Both the position numbers and the translations under genes were made by a program. Positions 23,527-32,320 of a stretch of 64,000 nucleotides of DNA are shown here, piece after piece. This DNA comes from Sinomonas gamaensis (GTDB taxonomy: Bacteria > Actinomycetota > Actinomycetes > Actinomycetales > Micrococcaceae). Every line of letters begins with the position of its first letter. Position 1 is the first letter of the stretch. The stretch is from NCBI RefSeq assembly GCF_005876955.1, contig NZ_SSCL01000016.1:1-64000 (forward strand), read 5' to 3'. The notes under the pieces were generated by a model. It was not told where the DNA came from. It saw only the letters and a program-made list of their open reading frames with translations, and ran no database searches.

Positions 23527-23539
23527 CCCCCGCCCCCCG

Positions 23540-23655
23540 CCGAAGTCGGGCCCAGTGAGGCCGAAGTCGGGCCCCCCGACGCCGAAGTCGGGCCCCCTGA
23601 CGCCGAAGTCGGGCCCCCTGACGCCGAAGTCGGGCCCCCACAACCCGACCTCGAC
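23540..23655. repeat. 21-bp-period intergenic repeat, locus B (five units plus one inverted)
   Basis: CCGAAGTCGGGCCC-type units begin at 23540, 23561, 23582, 23603 and 23624, an exact 21-bp period. On the minus strand they read CCCGACTTCGGCGTCAG, the same core as loci C and D. A unit in the opposite orientation (CCCGACCTCG) begins at 23644. The array fills the gap between the convergent MFS and aldo/keto reductase genes, starting 14 bases from one stop and ending about 14 bases from the other. Each CCGA-NN-TCGG core is itself a small palindrome. Confidence 0.9.
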
Positions 23656-23661
23656 GGGTTG
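23641..23661. terminator. Short hairpin next to locus B
   Basis: CAACCCG (23641-23647) and CGGGTTG (23655-23661) form a perfect 7-bp stem with a 7-base loop, 8 bases from the aldo/keto reductase stop. It could end transcription from either side; there is no T-tract. Confidence 0.5.
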
Positions 23662-23668
23662 TCGAACG

Positions 23669-24493
23669 TCAAACTCCGTGGAAGGTGTCGGGGTCCAAAC
23701 CGGTGCGGTGGGCTCGATCGAGGCCGTCGATGGCGATCGCGTCCGCGGAGTCCAGCTCGAAGTCGAAGACCTCGAAGTTCTCGCGGATCCTCGCTGGCGT
23801 GACCGATTTCGGGATCGTCACCGTTCCGGCTTGCAGGTGCCAGCGCAGCACAACCTGCGCGGGGGTCCGTTCGTACTTGTCCGCCAGGCTCAGGATCAGC
23901 GGGTCTTCGAGGATGAGCCCTTGGCCGAGCGGGGACCACGCCTCGGTGTGGATTCCGAGCTCGTGGTGCAGCTTCCGCAGCTGGGTCTGGGTCAAGTACG
24001 GGTGGAGTTCGATCTGGTTGACTGCCGGGACCACGGAGCCCACCTCGAGGATCCGTGAGATGTGGTTCGGCTGGAAGTTCGATAGGCCTATGGCCCTGAT
24101 GCGCCCGTCCTTGTAGAGGGTTTCGAAGGCCCGCCAAGTGTCGGGGTAGAGCCCACGGTCGGGCGTGGGCCAGTGGATCAGGTAGAGGTCTAGGTAGTCG
24201 AGTCCAAGCTTCTGGAGGGAAACCTCGAAGGCGCGGAGGGTCGAGTCATAGCCCTGCTCACCGTTCCAGAGCTTGGAGGTGACGAAGAGCTCGTCGCGGG
24301 CGATCCCGGATTCGGCGATGGCCTTCCCGACTCCTTCCTCGTTCTTGTAGATCGCCGCAGTGTCGATGCTGCGGTATCCCACCTTGAGGGCCTCCGAGAC
24401 GGCCGCCGCGCATTCGTCAGGCGCTACTTTGAACACCCCGAATCCGAGCTGGGGCATCTGGACACCGTTGTTGAGCGTCACCGTGGGGATCAT
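23669..24493 (-). CDS. Aldo/keto reductase
   Basis: A 274-residue NADPH-dependent oxidoreductase of the AKR5-like class, TIM-barrel fold. The catalytic tetrad is visible: Asp44 and Tyr49 in SIDTAAIYKNE, Lys74 in VTSKLWN, His107 in YLIHWP. IPKSVTPARIRENFEVFDF binds the NADP phosphate. It would reduce an aldehyde or keto-sugar. It lies 54 bases after the ABC permease gene on the same strand and probably shares its transcript, hinting at reduction of the imported compound. Confidence 0.9.
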   Translation of the reverse strand: MIPTVTLNNGVQMPQLGFGVFKVAPDECAAAVSEALKVGYRSIDTAAIYKNEEGVGKAIAESGIARDELFVTSKLWNGEQGYDSTLRAFEVSLQKLGLDYLDLYLIHWPTPDRGLYPDTWRAFETLYKDGRIRAIGLSNFQPNHISRILEVGSVVPAVNQIELHPYLTQTQLRKLHHELGIHTEAWSPLGQGLILEDPLILSLADKYERTPAQVVLRWHLQAGTVTIPKSVTPARIRENFEVFDFELDSADAIAIDGLDRAHRTGLDPDTFHGV

Positions 24494-24547
24494 GGGGTCG
24501 TGAGTTCCTCTCTGAGGGATTGATGTTGTCGAAGCTGGCGGAGTATT

Positions 24548-25459
24548 TCAGCCCTTGACGGCGCCGCGGAGGAGTCCTCGGACGAAGAGCTTCCCGAGGA
24601 GGAGGTAGACGAGGATCGTCGGGAGGGCGGCGATGAGCGCTCCGGCCATCTGGACGTTCCATTCGACGTAGTCGCTCGCCGCCAGGTTCTGGATGGCTAC
24701 GGTGACCGGGGCCAGCCGGGGGTTGTTGAGGACTACGACGCCGATGATGAAGTCGTTCCAGATGGTGGTGAACTGCCAGAGGAGGACGACGGCGAACGCC
24801 GGGCCGGCGACCGGGAGCACGATGCGGCGGTAGATGCCGAAGAATCCGCACCCGTCGATCTGGCCGGCCTCGATCACCTCCTGCGGAATCCCGCCGAACG
24901 CGTTGCGGAACATGAGGGCGCTGATGGGGATGCCGAGAATGCAGTGGACCACGATGACGCCGCCGATCGAGCCATACAGCCCGAGCTTCTGCAGCACGTA
25001 CACCATGGGGATGAGCACCGCCTGGTACGGCAGGAACATGCCGAAGAGGAACAGCAGGAACACCGTCTCGGAGCCGCGGAAACGCCACTTGGCGAAGGCG
25101 TAGCCGTTGATCGAGCCCATGAACGCGGAGACGAGCGCGGCGGGGATGGTGATCAGCGCACTGTTCGCGACGTTCGGGCCGACCTGCTGCCAGGCCGTCT
25201 GGAAGCTCTCGAACGACAGGCCGAGGGGCAGCTGCCACATGTGCGAGACATCTGCCTGGGCGAAGGACTTGAACCCTGTGGCCACGAGGATGTAGACGGG
25301 AGCGAGCATGTAGACCAGCGCGGCCACGAGTGCCGCGTAGACCAGTGCCCGCGCGACGCGCTGGGCCGGGGACCGGCGTGCGCTTCGAACTGCGGGAGCC
25401 GGTGCGGCGGGGGCTGCCGGAGCGAGGAGTTCCTTCACGGGCATCTCTTTCACGGTCAT
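24548..25459 (-). CDS. Carbohydrate ABC transporter permease (MalG type)
   Basis: A 303-residue inner-membrane permease with six transmembrane helices. EVIEAGQIDGCGFFGIYRRI is the EAA loop that contacts the ATPase, and it starts with a Pro/Ala-rich cytoplasmic leader. With the upstream permease and binding protein it forms a CUT1-type sugar importer. No ATPase gene is in this cluster, so a shared MsiK-type ATPase is likely (inference from actinobacterial practice). The ATG overlaps the stop of the first permease (ATGA). Confidence 0.9.
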   Translation of the reverse strand: MTVKEMPVKELLAPAAPAAPAPAVRSARRSPAQRVARALVYAALVAALVYMLAPVYILVATGFKSFAQADVSHMWQLPLGLSFESFQTAWQQVGPNVANSALITIPAALVSAFMGSINGYAFAKWRFRGSETVFLLFLFGMFLPYQAVLIPMVYVLQKLGLYGSIGGVIVVHCILGIPISALMFRNAFGGIPQEVIEAGQIDGCGFFGIYRRIVLPVAGPAFAVVLLWQFTTIWNDFIIGVVVLNNPRLAPVTVAIQNLAASDYVEWNVQMAGALIAALPTILVYLLLGKLFVRGLLRGAVKG

Positions 25460-26385
25460 CGCTTGGCCTTTCGCTCGACGCTCATCAGGTGCGGCACCAG
25501 GAGCACGGTCGCGATGAGGATCATGACGACGGCGACCGCCGCCGAGAGGGAGAAGCGGTTGGAGGAGAAGGCGAGCTGGTACATGTTGAACCCGAGCGTG
25601 TCTTCCGCGAACGCGGGCCCGCTCCCCGTCATGGAGGCGATGAGGTCGAAGAGCTTGATCGAGAGCATGCCGGTGATGATCACGGCGCTGAAGGTGACCG
25701 GCTTGAGGAGTGGGATGACGATCCTGCGGTACAGCGCCCAGGTTCCGCACCCGTCCATGACGGCGGCCTCCATGAGCTCCTGCGGCAACGCCCTCAGGCC
25801 CGCGAGGTAGAGCGCCATCACGTACCCGGACATCTGCCAGGCCGCCGCGACCGAGACGGAGAGGATCCCCCACGTGGAATCCGTGTACCAGCCGTTGGCG
25901 AGGAATCCGAGCCCGGCCGAGCGGAGGAGGCTGTTCACCCCGGCCTGGGGGTCCAGAAGCCAGTGCCAGATGACGCCGGTGACCACGGGCGAGATCGCGA
26001 AGGGAAGGATGAAGATGGTCCGGAAGAGCCCTTCGATCCTGATCTTGCTGTTGATCAGCGCCGCGAGGGCGAATCCGATCACGAGGCACTGGACGATGAA
26101 CGAGGCAGAGAAGAGGCCGAGGTTCCGCAGGTCGATGAGGAACCGCGAGTCGCCGAAGAGCCTCGCGAAATTCTTGAATCCCACGAGCGTCGAATCGGGG
26201 ACGATTCCGGTCCAATTGATCACCGACGTGTACATGGTCCAGGCCACGAACACGTACACGAAGACCGCGATGGCGATCATCGACGGGACGAGGACCAGCA
26301 CCGAGGCGAGGCGGTCTCCCTTGAGCCGCCGCCGTCGCCTCTGGACTGCCTGCCGGCGCTCGGATGGTGCCGCGACGACGGTCAT
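25456..26385 (-). CDS. Carbohydrate ABC transporter permease (MalF type)
   Basis: A 309-residue permease with six transmembrane helices and the EAA loop ELMEAAVMDGCGTWALYRRI. The N-terminus is basic (RRRRRLKGDR), typical of the first permease of CUT1 importers. GTG or ATG at 26385 overlaps the stop of the binding-protein gene by 4 bases. It pairs with the second permease to form the membrane channel. Confidence 0.9.
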   Translation of the reverse strand: MTVVAAPSERRQAVQRRRRRLKGDRLASVLVLVPSMIAIAVFVYVFVAWTMYTSVINWTGIVPDSTLVGFKNFARLFGDSRFLIDLRNLGLFSASFIVQCLVIGFALAALINSKIRIEGLFRTIFILPFAISPVVTGVIWHWLLDPQAGVNSLLRSAGLGFLANGWYTDSTWGILSVSVAAAWQMSGYVMALYLAGLRALPQELMEAAVMDGCGTWALYRRIVIPLLKPVTFSAVIITGMLSIKLFDLIASMTGSGPAFAEDTLGFNMYQLAFSSNRFSLSAAVAVVMILIATVLLVPHLMSVERKAKR

Positions 26386-27713
26386 GCCGCGAATCCCGCG
26401 TCGTCCGCGGCCTGTACGAGCTTGGACTGGACACTAGCCACGTCCTTGCTCGTGGCCATGACGTTGAGGATGTTCCCGAAGTCGGTCACGAAGCTCGCCT
26501 TGGCCGCCGAGCCGTTGTAGACGCTGGGGACGATGTTCCCCTTGTCGAACTCCTTCGCCGACCACAGCTCGTACTCGTCGTAGTTGGAGGTGTCGCGGTC
26601 CGAGCGCGGCGAAATGGACCCCTTGATCGGGTTGAACGGGTTCTGGCCCGCGGCGCTGCCGCACAGCTTGAGCCAGGCCATGGCGGAGTCGGGGTCCTTC
26701 ACGCCCTTGGGCAGCCCGAACGAGTCGGATGCGAGGTCGTAGACTCCGTTGGAGTCCGGAACGGCGGCGAAGCCGTAGTCCTTGAACTTCTTGGCCTTGA
26801 GGTAGCCGTTGACGAAGTCGGACTGGATGATCATCGCAGCCTTCCCGTCGGAGAGGAGGCTCGGGATGTCGCCGCGCTGGAAGCTCAGGTAGTCGCTGTT
26901 GACGTAGTTGAACATCTCCTTGAGGGTCTCGAGCGAGTCCTTCACCTTGGGGTCGCTCCACTTCGTCGCACCCGTGAAGAGGCCCTTGTAGCCGTCGGCG
27001 CCCAGTTTGCTGATCAGGATCGTCTCGAACACCAGGCTCGTCTGACCGGGCGTCGCCTCCGCCATGCCCATGGCCGGGATGCCCATGGCCTTGAGCTTGT
27101 CGCCGAGGTTGAAGAACTCGTCCCAGGTGGCAGGCGGGGTTCCTCCGACCTTATCCATGATGGGCTTGCTGAACCACAGCACGTTCGCCCGGAGGATGTC
27201 CACCGGGACCGAGTACGGCTTTCCCTGATAGGACGCGATGTCGATGAGCGACTTCGGGAAGACCTTGTCGTAGCCCTCCTGGGAGTAGAGGGAATCAAGC
27301 GGTTCCATCTTGTCCGCGGTGACCCAGGTCTGGATGATCTCGGCGCCGACGTGGACCTGGAACGAGTCGGGCGGATTGCCGCCGAGGATCCTCGTGGTGA
27401 GGACGGTCTTCATGTTCGCGCCTGCCCCGGCGCCCCCGCCGATGGCCGAATTCGTGATCTTCGCGCTCGAGTACTGGGCCTGGAACTGCTTGTAGAGCGC
27501 GTCCAGGGCCAGCGCGTCGCCGCCGCTTGTCCAGAACGAGAAGATCTCCAGCGCGCCTACCGCGCTCGCGTTGACCGTCGTCTTCCCGGCGGGAGAGGAA
27601 CCTTCGGACCCGCATGCCGCCAGCAGGCCAGCCCCGGCCACGGCTGTCGCGCCGAAGAGGAAGCGCCGCCTGTTCATGCTCGCGCGGCCGATCGAAGAGA
27701 CTGTGTTGCCCAT
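26382..27713 (-). CDS. Carbohydrate ABC transporter substrate-binding lipoprotein
   Basis: A 443-residue family 1 extracellular solute-binding protein. Residues 14-20 (NRRRFLF) form a twin-arginine-like motif and the lipobox LAAC places the lipidated Cys at residue 34, so it is probably a Tat-exported lipoprotein. ARILGGNPPDSFQVH-like and GDIPSLLSDGKAAMIIQSDF segments are typical of sugar binders. The ATG follows GAAGGAG. About 75-110 bases upstream lies a perfect TGCGAA-N4-TTCGCA palindrome, so the importer operon is probably controlled by the adjacent IclR protein. Ligand unknown. Confidence 0.9.
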   Translation of the reverse strand: MGNTVSSIGRASMNRRRFLFGATAVAGAGLLAACGSEGSSPAGKTTVNASAVGALEIFSFWTSGGDALALDALYKQFQAQYSSAKITNSAIGGGAGAGANMKTVLTTRILGGNPPDSFQVHVGAEIIQTWVTADKMEPLDSLYSQEGYDKVFPKSLIDIASYQGKPYSVPVDILRANVLWFSKPIMDKVGGTPPATWDEFFNLGDKLKAMGIPAMGMAEATPGQTSLVFETILISKLGADGYKGLFTGATKWSDPKVKDSLETLKEMFNYVNSDYLSFQRGDIPSLLSDGKAAMIIQSDFVNGYLKAKKFKDYGFAAVPDSNGVYDLASDSFGLPKGVKDPDSAMAWLKLCGSAAGQNPFNPIKGSISPRSDRDTSNYDEYELWSAKEFDKGNIVPSVYNGSAAKASFVTDFGNILNVMATSKDVASVQSKLVQAADDAGFAA

Positions 27714-27786
27714 GGTTGCTCCTTCGCAATGAGGCAGGAAAGGCGGAACGTCGCAGAGTTCGACACGCAGAGGCCGAATCCAAAAT

Positions 27787-27820
27787 TGAGATGTTCCTCA
27801 CATATGCGAAGATATTCGCA
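27787..27820. promoter_or_regulatory. Predicted IclR operator pair upstream of the ABC importer operon
   Basis: TGCGAAGATATTCGCA at 27805-27820 is a perfect 16-bp palindrome (TGCGAA-N4-TTCGCA). A weaker relative, TGAGATGTTCCTCACA, lies at 27787-27802, exactly 18 bp away. The remaining space between this point and the IclR gene (to 28063) holds only one isolated CCGAAGTCGG core at 27885 and the locus C array. Confidence 0.75.
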
Positions 27821-27977
27821 CTGCACTTTCAGGTCGTCAAGGGAGCGTCAGGGGGCGGCCGCAATGAGGCGGCGGATTACGTCGCCGAAGTCGGCGCACC
27901 GACGATTGACTTGTCGTCGGGTCGAGCACTCGGCTCATGCGCGCGGAGCCTCCACTCGTCGTCGTACGCCATGCCCC

Positions 27978-28061
27978 CCGACCTCGGCGCCACACCCCCC
28001 GACCTCGGCACCACACCCCCCGACCTCGGCGCCACCCCGCCCGACCTCGGCGCGGAGCACG
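27978..28061. repeat. 21-bp-period intergenic repeat, locus C (four units)
   Basis: CCGACCTCGGC units begin at 27978, 27999, 28020 and 28041, an exact 21-bp period, each followed by RCCACMCC-type sequence. The array ends two bases before the IclR stop codon (minus strand). An isolated core in the other orientation lies at 27885-27894. Confidence 0.9.
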
Positions 28062-28063
28062 GG

Positions 28064-28813
28064 TCAGGCGCGCCGGGCCGGCCGGGCCATCTGGGCCGCG
28101 ATCGATTGCACGGCTCTGCCGTATCGGGCCAGGTCCTCGGGCGTGGGCCGGACCCCGACGAGCGAGACGCCGACGGCGAATCCGGGCGAGGACGCGTGGC
28201 TGGGGACGGCAGCGGCGACGCCGACGACGGCGGGATGGATGCTGCCCGCCTCGATGGCGAACCCGCGGTCACGCGCGGGCCGAATCTTGCTCAGAAGCCC
28301 CTCAGGCCCAGACTGGCCAGAGGCGAACATGCGCCGGAGGGCGTCGTCGGGGAGGTTCGCGAGGAGGGCGATCCCGACGGCAGTGCGGGCCGCGGGCAGC
28401 CTGTCCCCGACATGGGCGGAGAGGGAGAGCGGGGCCCTCCCCTCGTGGCGCGCGACGTACAGCACCTCCGTCCCGTCGAGGATCGCGGCCTGGACGAGCT
28501 CGCGGGCAAGGAGCGCCGACTCGGCGCAGGCCTCATGGAACGCTTTCACCTGTTCGAACGAATAGAGGTACGCGCCCCCGAACTCGACAAGCCGCTGGCC
28601 GAGCCGGTATCCGCCGTCGCAGTGCTGGACGAGGCCGCCGGCTTCGAGGGCGGTGCAGATGTTCCGCGTCGAGGAGCGGGCGGCCCCGATCTCGCGGGCG
28701 AGCTCCGTGACGGTCATCGGAACGGACGGATGGCGGGCCATCAGGCCCAGGAGCTCGATCGCTCGGGACACTGCCGGAGCGGGTCCGGGTTCGCCTTTGG
28801 GGATGGAGGTCAT
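28064..28813 (-). CDS. IclR family transcriptional regulator
   Basis: A 249-residue regulator. Residues about 15-75 form a winged helix-turn-helix (AVSRAIELLGLMARHPSVPM, TVTELAREIGAARSSTRNIC); the rest is the GAF-like effector domain, with GRAPLSLSAHVGDRLPAART and TAVGIALLANL. The ATG at 28813 (MTSIPKG) is chosen because it sits at family length and faces a free intergenic region. It is divergent from the dehydrogenase gene, and paired palindromes lie between them and at three other promoters of the region, which it probably controls. Confidence 0.9.
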   Translation of the reverse strand: MTSIPKGEPGPAPAVSRAIELLGLMARHPSVPMTVTELAREIGAARSSTRNICTALEAGGLVQHCDGGYRLGQRLVEFGGAYLYSFEQVKAFHEACAESALLARELVQAAILDGTEVLYVARHEGRAPLSLSAHVGDRLPAARTAVGIALLANLPDDALRRMFASGQSGPEGLLSKIRPARDRGFAIEAGSIHPAVVGVAAAVPSHASSPGFAVGVSLVGVRPTPEDLARYGRAVQSIAAQMARPARRA

Positions 28814-28855
28814 GACTCGAGCTTCCTCACTCTTCGTCCTCCGAGTGGAACTATC

Positions 28856-28889
28856 TGCAAATACCTTATCAAATGCGAAGACGTTCTTG
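28856..28889. promoter_or_regulatory. Predicted IclR operator pair between iclR-like gene and dehydrogenase
   Basis: TGCAAATACCTTATCA (28856-28871) and TGCGAAGACGTTCTTG (28874-28889) each match 9 of 12 defined positions of TGCGAA-N4-TTCGCA and lie 18 bp apart, as at the other sites. Likely used for autoregulation and for the divergent dehydrogenase. Confidence 0.6.
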
Positions 28890-28963
28890 TATCCTGATCT
28901 GGCCTCCTCCCCCGAGGAACAGCGCCCGCGGCAGCGAAGCCGTCCGAGATCAAAAGGAAGCCG

Positions 28964-30031
28964 ATGACCGCATCGCCCTTGGACCTGACCGAGAAGCTCA
29001 TCACGGAAGATGTCGTCATCCACGCCGCAGGCGACCTGCGCGTCGTGAAGCGCCCGCTCGAGCGCCCGCGCGACGACGAGGCGATCGTCCAGATCGCCTT
29101 CGGAGGAATCTGCGGCTCGGACCTCCACTACTGGCAGCACGGCGCGGCCGGAGCCTCAGTGCTCAAGGACCCAATGGTGCTCGGGCACGAGGTGGTCGGC
29201 ACCGTGCTGGCCGCGCCCGCGGACGGCTCCGGCCCAGAAGCCGGCACGCCGGTCGCAGTCCACCCCGCTGGGGACCTGGGAACCGACCACGCCTACCCCG
29301 AGGGCCGTCCCAACCTCTCGCGCAGCGCGACGTATCTCGGGAGCGCAGCGCGCCATCCCCACACGTCGGGGGCGTTCGGCACCCTCGCGATCCTGCCCGC
29401 CAGGATGCTGCGAACCCTTCCGAACGGACTGTCGCTGCGAGGCGCGGCGCTGGCGGAGCCTGCGAGCGTCGCCTGGCACGCCGTCGAGCAAGCGGGCGAC
29501 GTCAAGGGCAAGCGCGTTCTGGTCATCGGCTGCGGACCGATCGGCGGCCTGACGATCGCGGTGCTCAGGCGTTTCGGTGCCAGCGAGATCATCGCCGTCG
29601 ACCTCCATGAGGAGGCCCTCGAGCGTGGCCGGGCCCTCGGCGCAACGACGACACTCCTGGCCACTGACGAAGATGCGGTCGAAGCAGTCCAAGCAGACAT
29701 CGCCATGGAATCCTCGGGCAGCCCGCATGGACTCTCCGCGGCGATCGCCGCAACGCGACCGGGAGGACGCGTCGTCATGGTTGGCCTCCTGCCCAACGGC
29801 AAGCAGCCGATCCCGATCGCGACAGCCATTGCCCGCGAGCTCGAACTCGTGGGCTCGTTCCGGTTCACCGAGGAGATGTCCGCAGTGCTCGAGGCGTTGG
29901 CCGACGGCTCGCTGGCGGTCAGCCCGCTCGTCACGCACGTCTTCCCCCTCACCAAGACGCATGAGGCCTTCGAGACAGCACGCAACCCGAAGGTCTCGGG
30001 CAAGGTCCTGATCGACTTCAGGACGGCCTAG
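28964..30031 (+). CDS. Zinc-family alcohol/polyol dehydrogenase (L-idonate 5-dehydrogenase-like)
   Basis: A 355-residue medium-chain dehydrogenase. Catalytic-site motifs are FGGICGSDLHYWQHG (Cys ligand) and VLGHEVVGTV (His-Glu); EPASVAWHAVE supplies the third ligand; VLVIGCGPIGGL is the NAD(P)-binding Rossmann glycine motif. The lobe that in most relatives carries four cysteines for structural zinc reads HPAGDLGTDHAYPEGRPNLS and has none. It probably oxidises a sugar acid or polyol. AAAAGGAAG precedes the ATG. The gene is divergent from the IclR regulator with operators between. Confidence 0.85.
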   Translation: MTASPLDLTEKLITEDVVIHAAGDLRVVKRPLERPRDDEAIVQIAFGGICGSDLHYWQHGAAGASVLKDPMVLGHEVVGTVLAAPADGSGPEAGTPVAVHPAGDLGTDHAYPEGRPNLSRSATYLGSAARHPHTSGAFGTLAILPARMLRTLPNGLSLRGAALAEPASVAWHAVEQAGDVKGKRVLVIGCGPIGGLTIAVLRRFGASEIIAVDLHEEALERGRALGATTTLLATDEDAVEAVQADIAMESSGSPHGLSAAIAATRPGGRVVMVGLLPNGKQPIPIATAIARELELVGSFRFTEEMSAVLEALADGSLAVSPLVTHVFPLTKTHEAFETARNPKVSGKVLIDFRTA

Positions 30032-30035
30032 CCGC

Positions 30036-30098
30036 CCGACCTCAGCGGCACGGGACCCGACCTCGGCAGCACGAGACCCGACCTCGGCGGGGCGCCGA
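30036..30098. repeat. 21-bp-period intergenic repeat, locus D (three units)
   Basis: CCGACCTC(A/G)GCRGCACG-type units begin at 30036, 30057 and 30078, exact 21-bp period, the first only 4 bases after the dehydrogenase stop codon. Same orientation relative to the upstream stop as in locus E and (on the other strand) opposite to locus C. Confidence 0.88.
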
Positions 30099-30172
30099 CG
30101 GGGCGTGAGCGGAAGGCAACGCACTGTTTACCGGCACCCCGGAAGACACCCCTTGACGAGACGACGAATAAG

Positions 30173-30206
30173 CGCGAAACTCTTCTCATATGTGATCGAC
30201 GTCGCA
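30173..30206. promoter_or_regulatory. Predicted IclR operator pair upstream of the RraA-like gene
   Basis: CGCGAAACTCTTCTCA (30173-30188) and TGTGATCGACGTCGCA (30191-30206) match 10 and 9 of 12 defined positions and are 18 bp apart. TTGACG at 30153-30158 is a possible -35 element just upstream, so a bound repressor would cover the -10 region. Confidence 0.6.
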
Positions 30207-30246
30207 GAAAAATCCTGCGGCGGCCAGAACAGAGGAACCACACACC

Positions 30247-30882
30247 ATGGCCAACACACTTGAACTGACGGTCCGCAAGGCCAGCGCCTGGAGCCGTCCC
30301 CCGCGGACCCTTGTGGAGGCGTTCAAGGCCTTCCCCGTGGCCAACATCGGCGACGCGATGGAGCGGCTCGGCATGGTCGATGCCGGGATCAGCGCCATCT
30401 GGGACGGCGCGGCCGCGGTGGGATCCGCGCTCCCCGTGCTCGGCGCGGCGGGCGACAACGCCGCGGTGATCGAGGCCCTCGATCACATCCAGCCCGGCGA
30501 CATGGTGGTCATCAACGGCTTCGGCCACCGAGAGCGCGCCCTCGTCGGCGAGCAGCTCTCGCAGCGGTTCGCCGCCGCCGGCGCCGTGGGTGCAGTGATC
30601 GACGGCTGCATCCGGGACAAGAAGACCATCACCGAGATCCGCTTTCCCGTCTTCGCGCGGGGCACCACCCCGGCAGGGCCCTTCAAGAACGGCCCGGGCG
30701 TCATCGGCGAGCCGGTCGCAGTGGGCGGCATCGTCGTCGCCCCCGGCGACATCGTCGCCGCCGACGCTGACGGCGTCGTCATCATCCCCCAGGCCCGCGC
30801 CGAGGAGATCCTCACCCGCGTCATCGCCGTCGCGGAGCACGAGGCGGAGATGACCGCCGAGGTCTCCAAGGCCTACAGCTGA
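30247..30882 (+). CDS. RraA-like aldolase/demethylmenaquinone methyltransferase family
   Basis: A 211-residue protein of the RraA / 4-hydroxy-4-methyl-2-oxoglutarate aldolase family. VANIGDAMERLGMVDAGISA starts the fold; GAVIDGCIRDKKTITEIRFP contains the Arg-Asp pair that binds substrate and metal; GDIVAADADGVVIIPQ is the conserved C-terminal block. In a catabolic cluster it more probably acts as a class II aldolase or oxaloacetate decarboxylase-type enzyme than as an RNase regulator. It is 48 bases upstream of the MHS symporter and probably the first gene of that operon. Confidence 0.85.
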   Translation: MANTLELTVRKASAWSRPPRTLVEAFKAFPVANIGDAMERLGMVDAGISAIWDGAAAVGSALPVLGAAGDNAAVIEALDHIQPGDMVVINGFGHRERALVGEQLSQRFAAAGAVGAVIDGCIRDKKTITEIRFPVFARGTTPAGPFKNGPGVIGEPVAVGGIVVAPGDIVAADADGVVIIPQARAEEILTRVIAVAEHEAEMTAEVSKAYS

Positions 30883-30930
30883 CCCATCCCTCCCATCCCC
30901 AACCCACCCCTCCTAGACTGAGAAGAACCA

Positions 30931-32286
30931 ATGAACCTCTCATCTCCCTCCACGCCGGAATCCTCACGGCTCGACACCTCGCAGGTCCGCGTCATCACCG
31001 CCGATGGCAAGGTCGTGCGGAAGGCCACCATCGCCGGAACCATGGGCTCGTTCGTCGAGTGGTATGACTACGGCATCTACGGCCTCCTGACCACCTACCT
31101 GGCCGTCAACCTCATGGGCTCCAAGGACGTCGGCTCGCTCCTGCTGACGAACGTCGGCTTCCTCGTGAGCTTCCTGGCCCGCCCGTTCGGCGGCATCATC
31201 TGCGGCTACCTTGGCGACAAGCTGGGCCGCAAGACGCTGCTCGCCGTGCTGCTGCTCCTCATCTCGGGGGCGACGGCGGCGATCGGCCTGGTTCCGTCGG
31301 CGTCGGTGATCGGGTGGGCGGCTCCCGCGCTGCTCATCCTGCTCCGGATTCTCCAGGGCTTCTCGGCCGGCGGCGAGGTCGCCGGCGCGATGTCCTTCGT
31401 GGGCGAATACGCGCACCGCAACCACCGCAACTTCGCGCAGAGCTTCATCGCGGTCGGCTCGTTCTTCGCACTGTTCTTCGGAAGCGCCCTCTCGGCCCTG
31501 CTCATCACCACCCTCGGCGACACGACCATGAACAGCTGGGCCTGGCGAATCCCGTTCGTCCTCGCGCTGCCGCTCGGCTACATCGGCTTCTACATCCGCT
31601 CGAAGATGGAGGACACCCCGCACTTCAACGCCCTGCGCGAGCGCAACGTCGTGGAGCGCAACCCGCTCAAGACCGTCTTCACGTCCAAGAAGCACCTCGC
31701 CGCGATCGCGCTGACCATCTTCCTCCCCGCCGTCAACGGCCCGGGCTACTACCTCCTGTTCGCCTACATGCCGACGTACCTGAAGACCTCGCTCGGCGCG
31801 AACAACTTCACGATGCTCGGCGCCCTCGTCGTCACTGCCGCCAGTCTCGCGGCGATCATCATCGCGATCCCGATCATGGCCCGGATCTCGGACCGCTTCG
31901 GCCGCAAGCCGGTCCTCGCGTGGTCCGCCGTCGGCACGGCAGTGCTCTCCTACCCGTCCTTCCTCATGATCACGACCGGCAACATGGGCCTGGCCTCGCT
32001 CGGCGCGGTCCTCATGGCCCTCGCCTTCTCGGGTCACGCCGCTTCGGTGCACACCGTGCTCACGGAGCTGTTCCCGACGACGGTCCGCTACAGCGCGTAC
32101 AGCATCGGCTTCAACGTCAGCACCATCATCTTCGGCGGCAGCGCCCCGCTGGTCATGACCGCCATCATCAGCGCGACCAAGGACTCGATGGTTCCCGGCT
32201 ACTTCTCGATCGCGGCCTCGATCATCACGCTCGTGACGGTCTTCTTCCTCCGCGAGACCAAGGGCCAGGAGCTCACCACCCACTGA
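30931..32286 (+). CDS. MFS transporter, metabolite:H+ symporter (MHS) family
   Basis: A 451-residue symporter with 12 transmembrane helices. MGSFVEWYDYGIYG is the MHS family signature (as in ProP, ShiA and KgtP); YLGDKLGRKTLL is the MFS loop 2-3 motif; RISDRFGRKPVLAW is the loop 8-9 counterpart. It should import an organic acid, zwitterion or sugar acid. Placed between rraA-like and pxpA-like genes, it probably supplies the substrate or an intermediate of this pathway. Confidence 0.92.
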   Translation: MNLSSPSTPESSRLDTSQVRVITADGKVVRKATIAGTMGSFVEWYDYGIYGLLTTYLAVNLMGSKDVGSLLLTNVGFLVSFLARPFGGIICGYLGDKLGRKTLLAVLLLLISGATAAIGLVPSASVIGWAAPALLILLRILQGFSAGGEVAGAMSFVGEYAHRNHRNFAQSFIAVGSFFALFFGSALSALLITTLGDTTMNSWAWRIPFVLALPLGYIGFYIRSKMEDTPHFNALRERNVVERNPLKTVFTSKKHLAAIALTIFLPAVNGPGYYLLFAYMPTYLKTSLGANNFTMLGALVVTAASLAAIIIAIPIMARISDRFGRKPVLAWSAVGTAVLSYPSFLMITTGNMGLASLGAVLMALAFSGHAASVHTVLTELFPTTVRYSAYSIGFNVSTIIFGGSAPLVMTAIISATKDSMVPGYFSIAASIITLVTVFFLRETKGQELTTH

Positions 32287-32320
32287 CCCCCCTCACCGAT
32301 TATTTGAGGAAGGATTCCCC

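Noticed and set aside
23540-28061. Regular 21-bp repeats as a CRISPR array
   Set aside because: Units are contiguous without unique spacers, far shorter than CRISPR repeats, and no cas genes are present.
30964-32283. Long open frame antisense to the MHS symporter
   Set aside because: Composition is dominated by Asp, Glu, Arg and His as expected for the complement of a membrane protein gene; no start signal or domain.
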